Assembly (NCBI GenBank): GCA_028278205.1
Contig: JANQES010000014.1
Coordinates: 24,929 to 88,928 of the forward strand
DNA: 64,000 nucleotides
From: Rhodothermales bacterium
GTDB lineage: Bacteria; Bacteroidota; Rhodothermia; Rhodothermales; Bin80
Reading direction: 5' to 3'
A program made the translations under genes and the position numbers. The stretch's first letter is position 1, and each line of letters begins with the position of its first letter. Under the pieces are notes generated by a model that saw nothing but the letters and a program-made list of their open reading frames with translations, was not told where the DNA came from and searched no databases. Positions 1-7,517 of this stretch are shown piece by piece.

Positions 1-279
1 GCGCCCCATCCAGTGCTCAACGATGGCGCACCCGTCGAGGATGGCATAGACGCGGTTGGTGGCCACGCCGGTGTCGTACCACGTGGCGTCGTTGGGCAAC
101 TGCGGGTTGCGCTGCCAGTTCTGGACGTTCCATTCTCCGATCCAGAAATCGAACTGCCGGGCCTCCGGCGCCGTGCAGGCCGGGGTCTTGTCTTTCCTGG
201 GTTGGGCCGTCGCCGGGAAGATCCACAAACACAACATCAGACCGGCGAACAACGCGGTGGGCGTGAGGCGTTTCAGCAT
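1..279 (-). CDS. Secreted protein with DFWIGEWNV motif, 3' end cut by window edge
   Basis: The gene starts at the ATG at 279 and runs off the left edge after 93 codons. The first 26 residues form a signal peptide ending ATAQ. Residues 43-52 read FDFWIGEWNV, the hallmark of small secreted lipocalin-like proteins (DUF1579-like group) found widely in Bacteroidota and usually 150-180 residues long. Only the first strand of that fold is visible. No catalytic function is established for the family. A purine-rich repeat and an 86-bp-family repeat lie directly upstream. The family call rests on one motif and is moderate. Confidence 0.6.
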   Translation of the reverse strand, partial: MLKRLTPTALFAGLMLCLWIFPATAQPRKDKTPACTAPEARQFDFWIGEWNVQNWQRNPQLPNDATWYDTGVATNRVYAILDGCAIVEHWMGR

Positions 280-333
280 CTTTTTTTGAATTGGAGAGTC
301 GGGGAGTCGGAGAGCCGAAGATAAAATTCCCTT

Positions 334-421
334 ATGAATTTTGGCAGGGAAAATCGTTGCCAGCGCTCGGCGGTCAGGATCCACTAACACAGCATTCCCA
401 AACCGAGACGCCAAAATTCAC
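334..421. repeat. 88-bp inverted-end repeat element, copy 1
   Basis: The element begins ATGAATTTTGGCAGGGAAAA and ends GCCAAAATTCAC, so its ends are inverted copies of each other. It is related to copies at 43976-44061 and 63902-63987 through the ends, the CAGGGAAA block and an internal TCAGGATNCC block. Its right end supplies the stop codon of the lipoprotein gene ending at 418. It carries no ORF. Confidence 0.75.
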
Positions 422-1197
422 CACCAGCGTGTCTCGCGCCAGTGGTCCGGGTTGAAGAGCATCGTGTCGAGGTCGACGCCCGCGCGGATGTCGCGATAGG
501 TTTCGTCGAGCACGCGTTGGCCGTCGAAGTCGAAAATGACTTCCGGCGCCACCCAGCCGCCGCCGTGCCGTTCGTAGTTGTTGAACTGAACCTCCTGCAC
601 GTTGTCGCCCTCCGGGCCGACGTAGCGGACCATCCGCATAAAATAGAGATGCTCTTTGTCGATCCAGAAAGCCGACGCCTCCTCGTCTTCATGCGCCGCG
701 CCGATGACGTAGGCGGGCCGGTCTTGCCACGTCGTCTGATACATCTTCGTCAGGTCGAAGCCGAGGGTATCGAGCCGCCAGATGGTTTCTTCGGGCGGCA
801 GATGATAGACGTCGAAGCCGAGCAGCAGCAGCGGGTGGATCGAGGGGCCGGAGTTTGCCACCTCGCCGTTCTGGATGTTGTAGCGCCTGTCATCGGCAAA
901 GAGGATCCCGTTGCCGTTCTCCAACGGCGCGATGTCGATGCGCAGCTTGCCCGGCGCGGCGTAGGCTTCGTACCACGTCGAGGTGTCGGCCACGCCTTCC
1001 GCATTGTACTGGATCGTCTCCTGCACGAAGGTCAGCGTTTCGTACCATTGCCCGTCATAGCGGTCATGCATGGCCGCAATCAGCGCGGCGGGCGAGTCGA
1101 AGGCGGGTTCATCGGTCGAAGCCGTCCCGGCAGCGGGTTCGTCCTGCCGGCCACAAGCCAGCGAGACGAACAGCAACAGCATAAGGATCCAGCGCAT
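418..1197 (-). CDS. Outer-membrane lipoprotein, LolA-like fold suspected
   Basis: The 259-residue protein starts MRWILMLLLFVSLACG, with a lipobox (SLAC) predicting a lipidated periplasmic or outer-membrane protein. The body has repeating beta-strand patterns such as YAAPGKLRIDIAPL, GILFADDRRYNI, SAFWIDKEHLYFMRMVRY and VQEVQFNNYE. These resemble the incomplete barrel of LolA/LolB-like lipoprotein carriers, where short YxxPGKLRID and FWIDKE strands are typical. The ORF is open further upstream to about 1704, but that extension reads through a repeat, so the lipobox methionine is chosen. The stop codon lies in the 88-bp repeat. Function beyond a LolA-like fold is unknown. Confidence 0.65.
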   Translation of the reverse strand: MRWILMLLLFVSLACGRQDEPAAGTASTDEPAFDSPAALIAAMHDRYDGQWYETLTFVQETIQYNAEGVADTSTWYEAYAAPGKLRIDIAPLENGNGILFADDRRYNIQNGEVANSGPSIHPLLLLGFDVYHLPPEETIWRLDTLGFDLTKMYQTTWQDRPAYVIGAAHEDEEASAFWIDKEHLYFMRMVRYVGPEGDNVQEVQFNNYERHGGGWVAPEVIFDFDGQRVLDETYRDIRAGVDLDTMLFNPDHWRETRWW

Positions 1198-1203
1198 GGG
1201 TTG

Positions 1204-1361
1204 ATGATTTTGGATTTTGGATTTGCGATTTTGGATTGGTGTCCTTACGAGGATCAGCAAACGAAAGATGCCACGCCGTCCGAGCCGCTTCCGTTTTTTC
1301 ATCAGGCAGATCGCGCTGGGCTGAGTCAATCCAAAATCCCAAATCCAAAATCCAAAATTCG
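1204..1361. repeat. Inverted word repeat, TTTGGATT family
   Basis: The left arm (about 1205-1240) is made of GATTTTGGATTTTGGATTTG-type 8-mers. The right arm (about 1326-1361) carries the complement (AATCCAAAATCC units). About 85 bp of unique sequence separates them. It sits between the DUF5916 gene and the lipoprotein gene, both on the minus strand. The same family recurs at 15435, 27526 and 30598. Confidence 0.8.
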
Positions 1362-1364
1362 CAC

Positions 1365-3683
1365 CTACAACCCGAACGTGTGCGTGTATTTCAAAAGGAT
1401 CGTTCGGGTGTCGGTGAAGGGGAGGAAAGGCGTTTCGCGATGACGGTTGGCGTTGAGGCCTTCGTTGTAGACGATCCACAAATCGTTGCCTTCGCGGAAG
1501 TTGTAGCGGAAGCGCGCGTTGGCCGAGATGACGTCGGCGGCGCTGTTGTATTGGATGAAAAAATTCGTCGAGAGCTTTGTGTTGAGCGCGGCCTGCGTGC
1601 GCAGCCGCACCAGGTGTACGTCGAAGCGCTGGTCGCGGTCGGGGAAGCGGACGAAGTTGCCCAGGTATTCGGCGCTCAGTTCGAGGTGGCGCGAGGCGTT
1701 CCACGTCGGCGCGAAGCTTATTTCCAGGCGGCGCCCGTCGTAGAACGTGCCGGCCTCGGCGCTGGCGTTGGCGCGGAGCAGGCGGCCATCGTGCATAAAG
1801 TAAAAGACGCGGAAGGTCGAAAACGTATAACGCCCCGCCGGGACCGTCGCCGCGTCCGGAAGGTCGAGGGGTTCGACGAGATCCTCGACCACAACCTCCG
1901 GACCGACGAAGAGGTTGTCGCCGGATTTGAATTCCAACTGCCAGTCATGCCCGATTGACGCTGATTCGATAGCCCGGTTGAGGCCGTCGCCGAGGAGGTC
2001 GTTACGGAAAAAGACGCTGGCTTCGAGGCTGGGCGTCACCTGGCGGAAACGCGACGTTTCGCCTGGGAACCAGCCGTACGCCGTCCACCCGCCCAGCCGC
2101 GTGAACCCGTTGCGCCTGATAAATCCGACGCCGGGGTTATAATCCGATCCGGAGCGCGTCAACGAGATGTTGTAGTTGAAGCCTTCCTGCCGCCGCCGCG
2201 TCCAGGTAGCGCGCAGGAGCGCCGTTTCGGCCAGGTCGAACGCGTCGTTTTCGATCACGTCGTCGTCGAACGTCTGCGCCCATTGCACCGTCAGATATTC
2301 GTCGCCGGTAACGCGGAAGATACCGTCGAGGCCGGTGGCGATGTTGTAGCTGCCGTCGGCGCCGAGGCGGCTGGTGACGATGCCGCCGGCGTAGGAGTTT
2401 TCGTTGAAAACATTACGCCGCAGCCGCAGCACGCCGAAGTTCTCCGCCGGCTGATCTTCGACTTTAGCCGTCTGCATGTCGAGCAGCCCGACGTCCCAGT
2501 TGCCGAGGCGGCCCACGAGGCGGGTGCCGCCGTAGATCCGCACGGGGTTGCCGTCGTCGTCGAGACCGATGCGGCGGCTGTGAAAGAGCCGGCTGGAGCC
2601 GCCGGTGCTAAACTCGAAGATGCCGGCGCGCTGCTGGAAGAACTGCCGTTTTTCAGGGAAAAAGAGCGAAAATCGCGTCAGGTTGACCTGCTGATCATCG
2701 GCCTCGGCCTGGGCAAAATCGGTGTTGGCCGTCAGGTCGAGCGTGAGGTTGCTCGTCAGGTTGTATTTGATGTCGAATCCGGCTTCGGTCGTGGTGTCGT
2801 TGAGGCGGTCGTAGGCGGTCTCGGCGTTGTTGAGTTGGGCGCTATGGCCGGCGCCGCCGAGCACGTAGGGCGTCACGTAGAGCGGCTTCTGGCTGTAGAC
2901 GCCTTCGAGCACGATAGGCTGCGCCTGCGACGGCTTGCCGAAGGCCATGCTCCAGTTGGGCGGGATGGCGGGGTAGATGTGGCGTTCGTTCTTGCGCGAG
3001 ATCAGCCGATAGGCGATCACGCCCATCTCTACGCGCCCGGCGTCGTCCTGAAAGCCGAGGCTGGAAAAGGGGATGCGCATCTCGGCGAACCAGCCCTCGT
3101 CGGTTCGTACCGTCGCCACATCCCAGAACGTGTTCCAACTGTTGTTGACGACGCCGCCGAAAGGGCTGCCGCCGCCGGTAAAGTTGGCATCGTTCGAAAC
3201 GGCCATGTCGAAGCGGACGCCGTTGGGGTTGGTGAAAAACCAGAGGGCGTTCTCGTTGTCGTCGAACGTGTCGAGGAGGATCGAGAAGACGTCGTCGCCG
3301 CTGTAGCGGTCGCGATAGAGCGAGTTGCCGCGCAGGCCCGCTGGATCGCTGTCGTAGAGCCGACCGGCCACATAGACGTAGTGATCGTCGTAGGCGATGC
3401 GGATCTCGGTGCGTTCGGTCTTTTGCCCGCCGAAGAGCGGCTCGAACATGGTCATCGGCAACGGGGCGATGGCCTCCCAGGCCGCTTCGTCGCTCGGCCC
3501 GTCGAGCACGATGGGCGCGATGAGGCGCGGCAAGACGAAGGCCGTCTCCCGGTCTTCGGGCGCCCTCGTGCTTTCGAGCGGCGGTCCGTTCGTCGTCTCC
3601 TGCGCGCGTGCCGTCGCCGTCATTAACAAAACGCCGAGGAGGACGAGCCGGACGCGGGGGCTATGAAAACAAGATCGCCGCAT
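1365..3683 (-). CDS. DUF5916 family outer-membrane protein with N-terminal CBM9-like domain
   Basis: The 772-residue protein has a signal peptide (MRRSCFHSPRVRLVLLGVLL..., cleavage near TARAQ). Residues about 40-220 match the carbohydrate-binding family 9-like module: IVLDGPSDEAAWEAI, then IRIAYDDHYVYVAGRLYDSDP and FSILLDTFDDNENALWFF. The rest is DUF5916, seen in SLFFPEKRQFF and repeated amphipathic strands, and ends KYTHTFGL as an outer-membrane beta-barrel would. Such proteins are common in marine Bacteroidota and are thought to sit in the outer membrane; substrate and reaction are unknown. The start at 3683 is chosen because an upstream in-frame start would place nine residues before the signal peptide. 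Fold confidence is high and functional confidence low. Confidence 0.85.
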   Translation of the reverse strand: MRRSCFHSPRVRLVLLGVLLMTATARAQETTNGPPLESTRAPEDRETAFVLPRLIAPIVLDGPSDEAAWEAIAPLPMTMFEPLFGGQKTERTEIRIAYDDHYVYVAGRLYDSDPAGLRGNSLYRDRYSGDDVFSILLDTFDDNENALWFFTNPNGVRFDMAVSNDANFTGGGSPFGGVVNNSWNTFWDVATVRTDEGWFAEMRIPFSSLGFQDDAGRVEMGVIAYRLISRKNERHIYPAIPPNWSMAFGKPSQAQPIVLEGVYSQKPLYVTPYVLGGAGHSAQLNNAETAYDRLNDTTTEAGFDIKYNLTSNLTLDLTANTDFAQAEADDQQVNLTRFSLFFPEKRQFFQQRAGIFEFSTGGSSRLFHSRRIGLDDDGNPVRIYGGTRLVGRLGNWDVGLLDMQTAKVEDQPAENFGVLRLRRNVFNENSYAGGIVTSRLGADGSYNIATGLDGIFRVTGDEYLTVQWAQTFDDDVIENDAFDLAETALLRATWTRRRQEGFNYNISLTRSGSDYNPGVGFIRRNGFTRLGGWTAYGWFPGETSRFRQVTPSLEASVFFRNDLLGDGLNRAIESASIGHDWQLEFKSGDNLFVGPEVVVEDLVEPLDLPDAATVPAGRYTFSTFRVFYFMHDGRLLRANASAEAGTFYDGRRLEISFAPTWNASRHLELSAEYLGNFVRFPDRDQRFDVHLVRLRTQAALNTKLSTNFFIQYNSAADVISANARFRYNFREGNDLWIVYNEGLNANRHRETPFLPFTDTRTILLKYTHTFGL

Positions 3684-3770
3684 CGGGTAGGATTGATCAA
3701 CAAGAAACACCGTGTAAAATAGGAGAGCCCGCTCATAATAACATGGCGAACCCGTTCATCTGCGGTTGCA

Positions 3771-5234
3771 CTAGCGCACCAGCACCATCTGCCGGCTCGC
3801 CGCCACAGTGCCCGCCACGAGGAGGCGTAAAAAATAAACACCGCCTGCCGAGCGCATCCCCTCGTCGGTGCGGCCGTCCCAGCGGAGGGCGTGCTCGCCG
3901 GCTGGCCGCATCCCCGTCGTCAGGGTGCGCACGCGGCGGCCTTGCGCGTCGTAGACGGCGAGCTCGACCGGGGCGGTGCGGCTGAGGGCGTAGGTGATCG
4001 TCGTGGCGGCGCGGAACGGGTTGGGATGGTTGGCGAGGAGCCGCGCCGGCGCCTCCGGCACGCCGTCCTCAGCGATGGCCGTGGTCGTCGGGATGAAACG
4101 GTAGATCCGCCCGTTGAAAGCGCAGATGTAGAGTTCGCCTTGTTCATCGACGCCGAACGAGGCGATGTTGAGGTTGGTGTCGAGAAGCAGGGTGTTTTGC
4201 ACGACCTGCTGGCCGTCGTAGTCGAGCGCCCAGATCCGCCCGTCGATATAGTCGGCGTAGACGTACTGGCCGATCAGTTCGGGCACGCCGGGGCCGCGAT
4301 AGACGTAGCCGCCGGTGACGGATTTGGCCTGGCCGCTATGGGCATACTCGTGGACGGGCAGCGCGAGACCCGTCTGATCACAAAGCGGCCTGAAACATTG
4401 AAAGCCTTCCATTTCGTTCCAGCCGTAATTGCCGCCGTTTTCGATGATATCGACCTCTTCGAATTGGTTTTGCCCGACGTCGGCGGTCCAGAGCAAGCCG
4501 GTGACGGGGTCGAAGCTGAAGCGCCAGGGATTGCGCAGGCCGTAGGCGTAGATCTCTTCCCGAAACCCCGATGTGTTTCCGGCGAACGGGTTGTCGCCGG
4601 GGATGCTGTAGTTGCGCCCGGCGTCGGGGTTGTCTACGTCGAGGCGCAGGATCGCTCCGAGCAGCGTCGTCCGGTTCTGGCCGTTGCCGAACTGATCGTT
4701 GGCGCCGCCGCCGTCGCCGAGGGCGATGTAGAGCAAGCCGTCCGGCCCGAAGGCGATCTGCCCGCCGTTGTGGTTGCCGGCAGGCTGCGCCGCTTCGATA
4801 ATGACCACCTCGCTGTTCGGGTCGCCCCGGTTCGGATCGCCGGCTTCGATGCTGTAGCGCGCCACGACCGAGCGGCGCGGGTTCGAGGCGGTATAGGAAA
4901 CGAAAAAGAAGCCGTTGTTAGCAAAATCCGGGTGGAAGGCCAGGCCCAGCAATCCCTCTTCATTATTCTGATCCCGCACCCGGTCGTTGATGTCGAGAAA
5001 GATCGTCGACATCGCTACCGCCGGGTCGTTGGCGAAGACCTGAATCACGCCGGCCTGCTCGACGACGAAGAGCCGCCCGCTGCCGTCGCCGGCATGCTGA
5101 AGATCCACGGGGCGATCAAAAAAGAGGTTTTCGAAAGCCACTTCGACTTCGAACTGCGCCTGCACGACGCTCTCGGCACTACAACCGCTCGCCCACAACG
5201 CGGCAAGCACGCACATCAAAACCTGGAATCGCAT
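3771..5234 (-). CDS. PQQ-type soluble sugar dehydrogenase-like protein with T9SS sorting domain
   Basis: The 487-residue protein starts MRFQVLMCVLAALWASGCSA, a signal peptide with a possible lipobox. Residues about 30-385 are the six-bladed propeller of the glucose/sorbosone dehydrogenase family: GRLFVVEQAGVIQVF, EEGLLGLAFHPDF, NHNGGQIAFGPDGLLYIALG, YGLRNPWRFSFD and NGGNYGWNEMEG. NHNGG holds the histidine that usually acts as catalytic base with PQQ and calcium. From about residue 400 a second domain (NHPNPFRAATTITYAL, VYDAQGRRVRTL, GGVYFLRLLV) is a type IX secretion C-terminal sorting domain, so the protein is probably exported to the cell surface. The substrate cannot be read from sequence. 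Combining a lipobox with a sorting domain is unusual and one may be non-functional. Confidence 0.85.
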   Translation of the reverse strand: MRFQVLMCVLAALWASGCSAESVVQAQFEVEVAFENLFFDRPVDLQHAGDGSGRLFVVEQAGVIQVFANDPAVAMSTIFLDINDRVRDQNNEEGLLGLAFHPDFANNGFFFVSYTASNPRRSVVARYSIEAGDPNRGDPNSEVVIIEAAQPAGNHNGGQIAFGPDGLLYIALGDGGGANDQFGNGQNRTTLLGAILRLDVDNPDAGRNYSIPGDNPFAGNTSGFREEIYAYGLRNPWRFSFDPVTGLLWTADVGQNQFEEVDIIENGGNYGWNEMEGFQCFRPLCDQTGLALPVHEYAHSGQAKSVTGGYVYRGPGVPELIGQYVYADYIDGRIWALDYDGQQVVQNTLLLDTNLNIASFGVDEQGELYICAFNGRIYRFIPTTTAIAEDGVPEAPARLLANHPNPFRAATTITYALSRTAPVELAVYDAQGRRVRTLTTGMRPAGEHALRWDGRTDEGMRSAGGVYFLRLLVAGTVAASRQMVLVR

Positions 5235-5247
5235 CCGTCTTTTGTTT

Positions 5248-5391
5248 GGGTGTTATAGTGTTTTGGTGTTTACTTCGTCAGTCGCTTCGCTCGTGTCAGT
5301 GTTATAGTGTTTCAGTGTTTGAGGCCGGAGATCAACTCACTAAAACACTATAACACCATAACACTACAACACTTTAACACCAAAACACCCT
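5248..5391. repeat. Inverted word repeat, GTGTTTTAGT family, with embedded 26-nt repeat
   Basis: Left-arm words GTGTTATAGTGTTTTGGTG (5248-5270 and 5298-5320) pair with right-arm words such as CACTAAAACACTATAACACC (5337-5391). Inside the left arm, 5271-5296 is an exact inverted copy of 56005-56030. The element fills the divergent gap between the sugar dehydrogenase and the M15 peptidase. Related copies are at 25079 and 39771. Confidence 0.85.
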
Positions 5392-5517
5392 CACCCACAA
5401 TGGCATTATCCGGGGACGGGGTGCCCTTTTACGGCATCGTCACGGATGTGGGGATGGCGTGATTACGTTGGTTTTTTTTATCTTTGTCGCTTTCGTGCCC
5501 GCTCGTCGTCTCGTTTG

Positions 5518-6531
5518 ATGGATCCCATGACCCACGTTTTTCCTGGAAAAATCCTCGTTTTGAGCCTTTTCGTGCTCGGTTTGATGATTGCCGGAGCCAC
5601 AGCCGGCGGAGACACCCCGTCGTTGCCGGAAGCGCCTGCTGCCTCGCCCGATGCGTTCGAATCAGATAAAGCAGGCTTTAGCGTCAAGGTCAAAGATGTC
5701 GTCAATCCGTACCGGGTGCAGAGCTTTTTTGTGATGCCGGGCGAGACGCTCGACCTCGAAACGGTGGGCATGACGCGTCCGGAAGCGAGCCGCCTCGACG
5801 CCCCACGCAGCCTCGCCGCTCGCGTGACCGAGACGACATGGAGATGGACGGCGCCGGGGCGTCCGGGCCACTACCGGCTCACACTCACCGACACCGGCAC
5901 GGGCGAAGCCGTCACGCTCAACGCCTTTGTCCTGACGCCGTTCGATCATCAAGACGCCTGGCTCAACGGCTACCGCATCGGCGCGTATCAGCAGGAGCCG
6001 TTGAAGGGTAATCCTATCTACAACCGCCCGCAAGGCTTCGTCGAAGTCACGCCGGCCAACCGGGACGTTCGGGTCTCGCCGCATTTCACGCTGGGGCAGT
6101 TTCTTTGCAAGCAGGACGGCGGCTATCCCAAATATCTGATCTTGCGCGAGCCGCTGGTGCTCAAGCTGGAGATGATTCTGGAGGAGGTCAACAAGCTCGG
6201 CGTGGGAGCGCGCACCCTGCACGTGATGAGCGCCTTCCGCACGCCGCACTACAACCGATCTATCGGCAACCGGACCATCTACAGCCGCCACCTCTACGGC
6301 GACGCCGCCGACATCTTCGTCGATACCGACGGCGACGGCCAGATGGACGACCTCAACGGCGACGGCCAGGTGACGACCGACGACGCACAGGTGCTCGCCC
6401 GCATCGTAGACCGCCACGCCGCACAGGCGCCCCATCACCCTTTCACCGGCGGCATGGGCATCTACGGCCCCAAACCCCACCGAGGCCCCTTCGTCCACGT
6501 CGACGTACGCGGGCAACGGGTGCGGTGGTAG
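5518..6531 (+). CDS. Peptidase M15A-type (D-Ala-D-Ala carboxypeptidase-like) protein with calcium-loop insert
   Basis: The 337-residue protein has an N-terminal signal anchor (KILVLSLFVLGLMIAGATA). The C-terminal half (about residues 185-337) is a zinc peptidase of the M15A/DUF882 type. HFTLGQFLCKQDGG opens the domain, SRHLYGDAADIF carries the H-x6-D zinc motif, and FVHVDVRG near the end holds the last ligand. Family members hydrolyse peptidoglycan peptides in the periplasm. Between the zinc motifs lies DTDGDGQMDDLNGDGQVTTD, two overlapping DxDxDG-type loops like those of dockerin or EF-hand calcium sites. The ATG at 5518 is chosen because it directly precedes the signal sequence; 5527 is also possible. 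The N-terminal half (about 50-150) looks like an Ig-like fold and was not assigned. Confidence 0.8.
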   Translation: MDPMTHVFPGKILVLSLFVLGLMIAGATAGGDTPSLPEAPAASPDAFESDKAGFSVKVKDVVNPYRVQSFFVMPGETLDLETVGMTRPEASRLDAPRSLAARVTETTWRWTAPGRPGHYRLTLTDTGTGEAVTLNAFVLTPFDHQDAWLNGYRIGAYQQEPLKGNPIYNRPQGFVEVTPANRDVRVSPHFTLGQFLCKQDGGYPKYLILREPLVLKLEMILEEVNKLGVGARTLHVMSAFRTPHYNRSIGNRTIYSRHLYGDAADIFVDTDGDGQMDDLNGDGQVTTDDAQVLARIVDRHAAQAPHHPFTGGMGIYGPKPHRGPFVHVDVRGQRVRW

Positions 6532-6539
6532 AAGGATGG

Positions 6540-6596
6540 TCATGGGTCACGAGCCATGAGTCATGGGTGGAGGAACATACACTCATGACCCATGAC
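6540..6596. repeat. Inverted word repeat, CATGAGT/CATGGGT family
   Basis: Left arm CATGGGTCACGAGCCATGAG (about 6540-6568) pairs with right arm ACTCATGACCCATGAC (6580-6596). It lies just after the M15 peptidase stop. The family recurs at 33901, 48575 and 53477. Confidence 0.8.
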
Positions 6597-6660
6597 AGCG
6601 AATCCGACGAAGTCGGAATCGCGTAAGGACTCATGACAACGAAGCAAAGCAAGCAAACCC

Positions 6661-7326
6661 ATGTTCCAGAAAGATTACATCATGCGTCTGGTGCAGCAGT
6701 TGTCGCAGGCGCTGACGCGGATCCTTTTTCAGAAAGACAGCAAGCAGTATCAGCAGGCGCTCGAAGAGATCCAGAAATCCGGCCAGCTTTTCCTCGGCCT
6801 CGACCTCAACGCCATCGGCGCTTTTAGCTACGAAGACCTGCACGACGCGCTGCGGATCAGAAACGCGCAGGACGCCGAGCACGTCTCGCTCGTGGCCGAG
6901 TTGCTGCGCCATCAGGGCGATTGCTTCGCCTTCGAAGGCCAGCCCGAAGCCGCCCACCAGAGCTATGCCCTCGCCCTGACGCTCTACCTCGACCTCGGCA
7001 CCGCCGCCAACCCCGGCCCCCAACTCGCCGACTTGCCCGCCCGCATCGATCTGCTCCTCTACAGCCTCGACCCGCTCGCCCTCGACGCCGCCGTCCGCCT
7101 GAAATTGTTTCGATATTTTGATGCCGCCGGGCGCTACGCCGAGGCCGAAGACCTCCTCTTCCACCTGGCCGACGAACAGCCCTCGCCCGCGCTCTACGAC
7201 GAAGGCCTCGCCTTTTTCGACCGCCTGCTGCACACCTCCTATCGCCACCTGAAGGCCGGCAACCTGCCGTATGAAGAAGTCAAAGAAGGGCTGGCGGCGT
7301 TTCGGGAGAAGATTCGTGAAGCGTAA
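6661..7326 (+). CDS. DUF6483 family protein
   Basis: The 221-residue protein starts MFQKDYIMRLVQQLSQALTR, which is characteristic of DUF6483 (members begin MFxxDYIMRxIExL). It has no signal peptide or membrane segment and is mostly helical. The helical pairs CFAFEGQPEAAHQSYALAL and RYAEAEDLLFHLADEQ look TPR-like, so a scaffold role in the cytoplasm is possible. The family has no established function. Repeats isolate it from the upstream peptidase. The next gene starts 191 bp downstream and belongs to a different functional unit. Confidence 0.8.
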   Translation: MFQKDYIMRLVQQLSQALTRILFQKDSKQYQQALEEIQKSGQLFLGLDLNAIGAFSYEDLHDALRIRNAQDAEHVSLVAELLRHQGDCFAFEGQPEAAHQSYALALTLYLDLGTAANPGPQLADLPARIDLLLYSLDPLALDAAVRLKLFRYFDAAGRYAEAEDLLFHLADEQPSPALYDEGLAFFDRLLHTSYRHLKAGNLPYEEVKEGLAAFREKIREA

Positions 7327-7517
7327 ATACACCCGAATTAGCATACCGATAAGAAGGTATCGAGGAGGTATGGATACCCGTTCATTGTGTGCCGTTGTTG
7401 TGGTGTACAAGAAGCAATCTGAAAAAAGTCTTCGTGGGTTTGGGGGAGACCATCAACTTACGGGTAGTACGGGTGCTTTTAACGAAAAGACTGACACCAA
7501 CTCCTTCTTCGTCGCCC

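Noticed and set aside
2283..3626. Long plus-strand ORF opposite the DUF5916 gene, and similar long antisense frames at 5662-6543, 7530-10310, 22346-23494, 29163-30581 and 56091-57947
   Set aside because: They lie entirely opposite well-supported genes, have low-complexity Arg/Val/Glu-rich translations without domains, and result from the GC-rich codon bias of the true gene.
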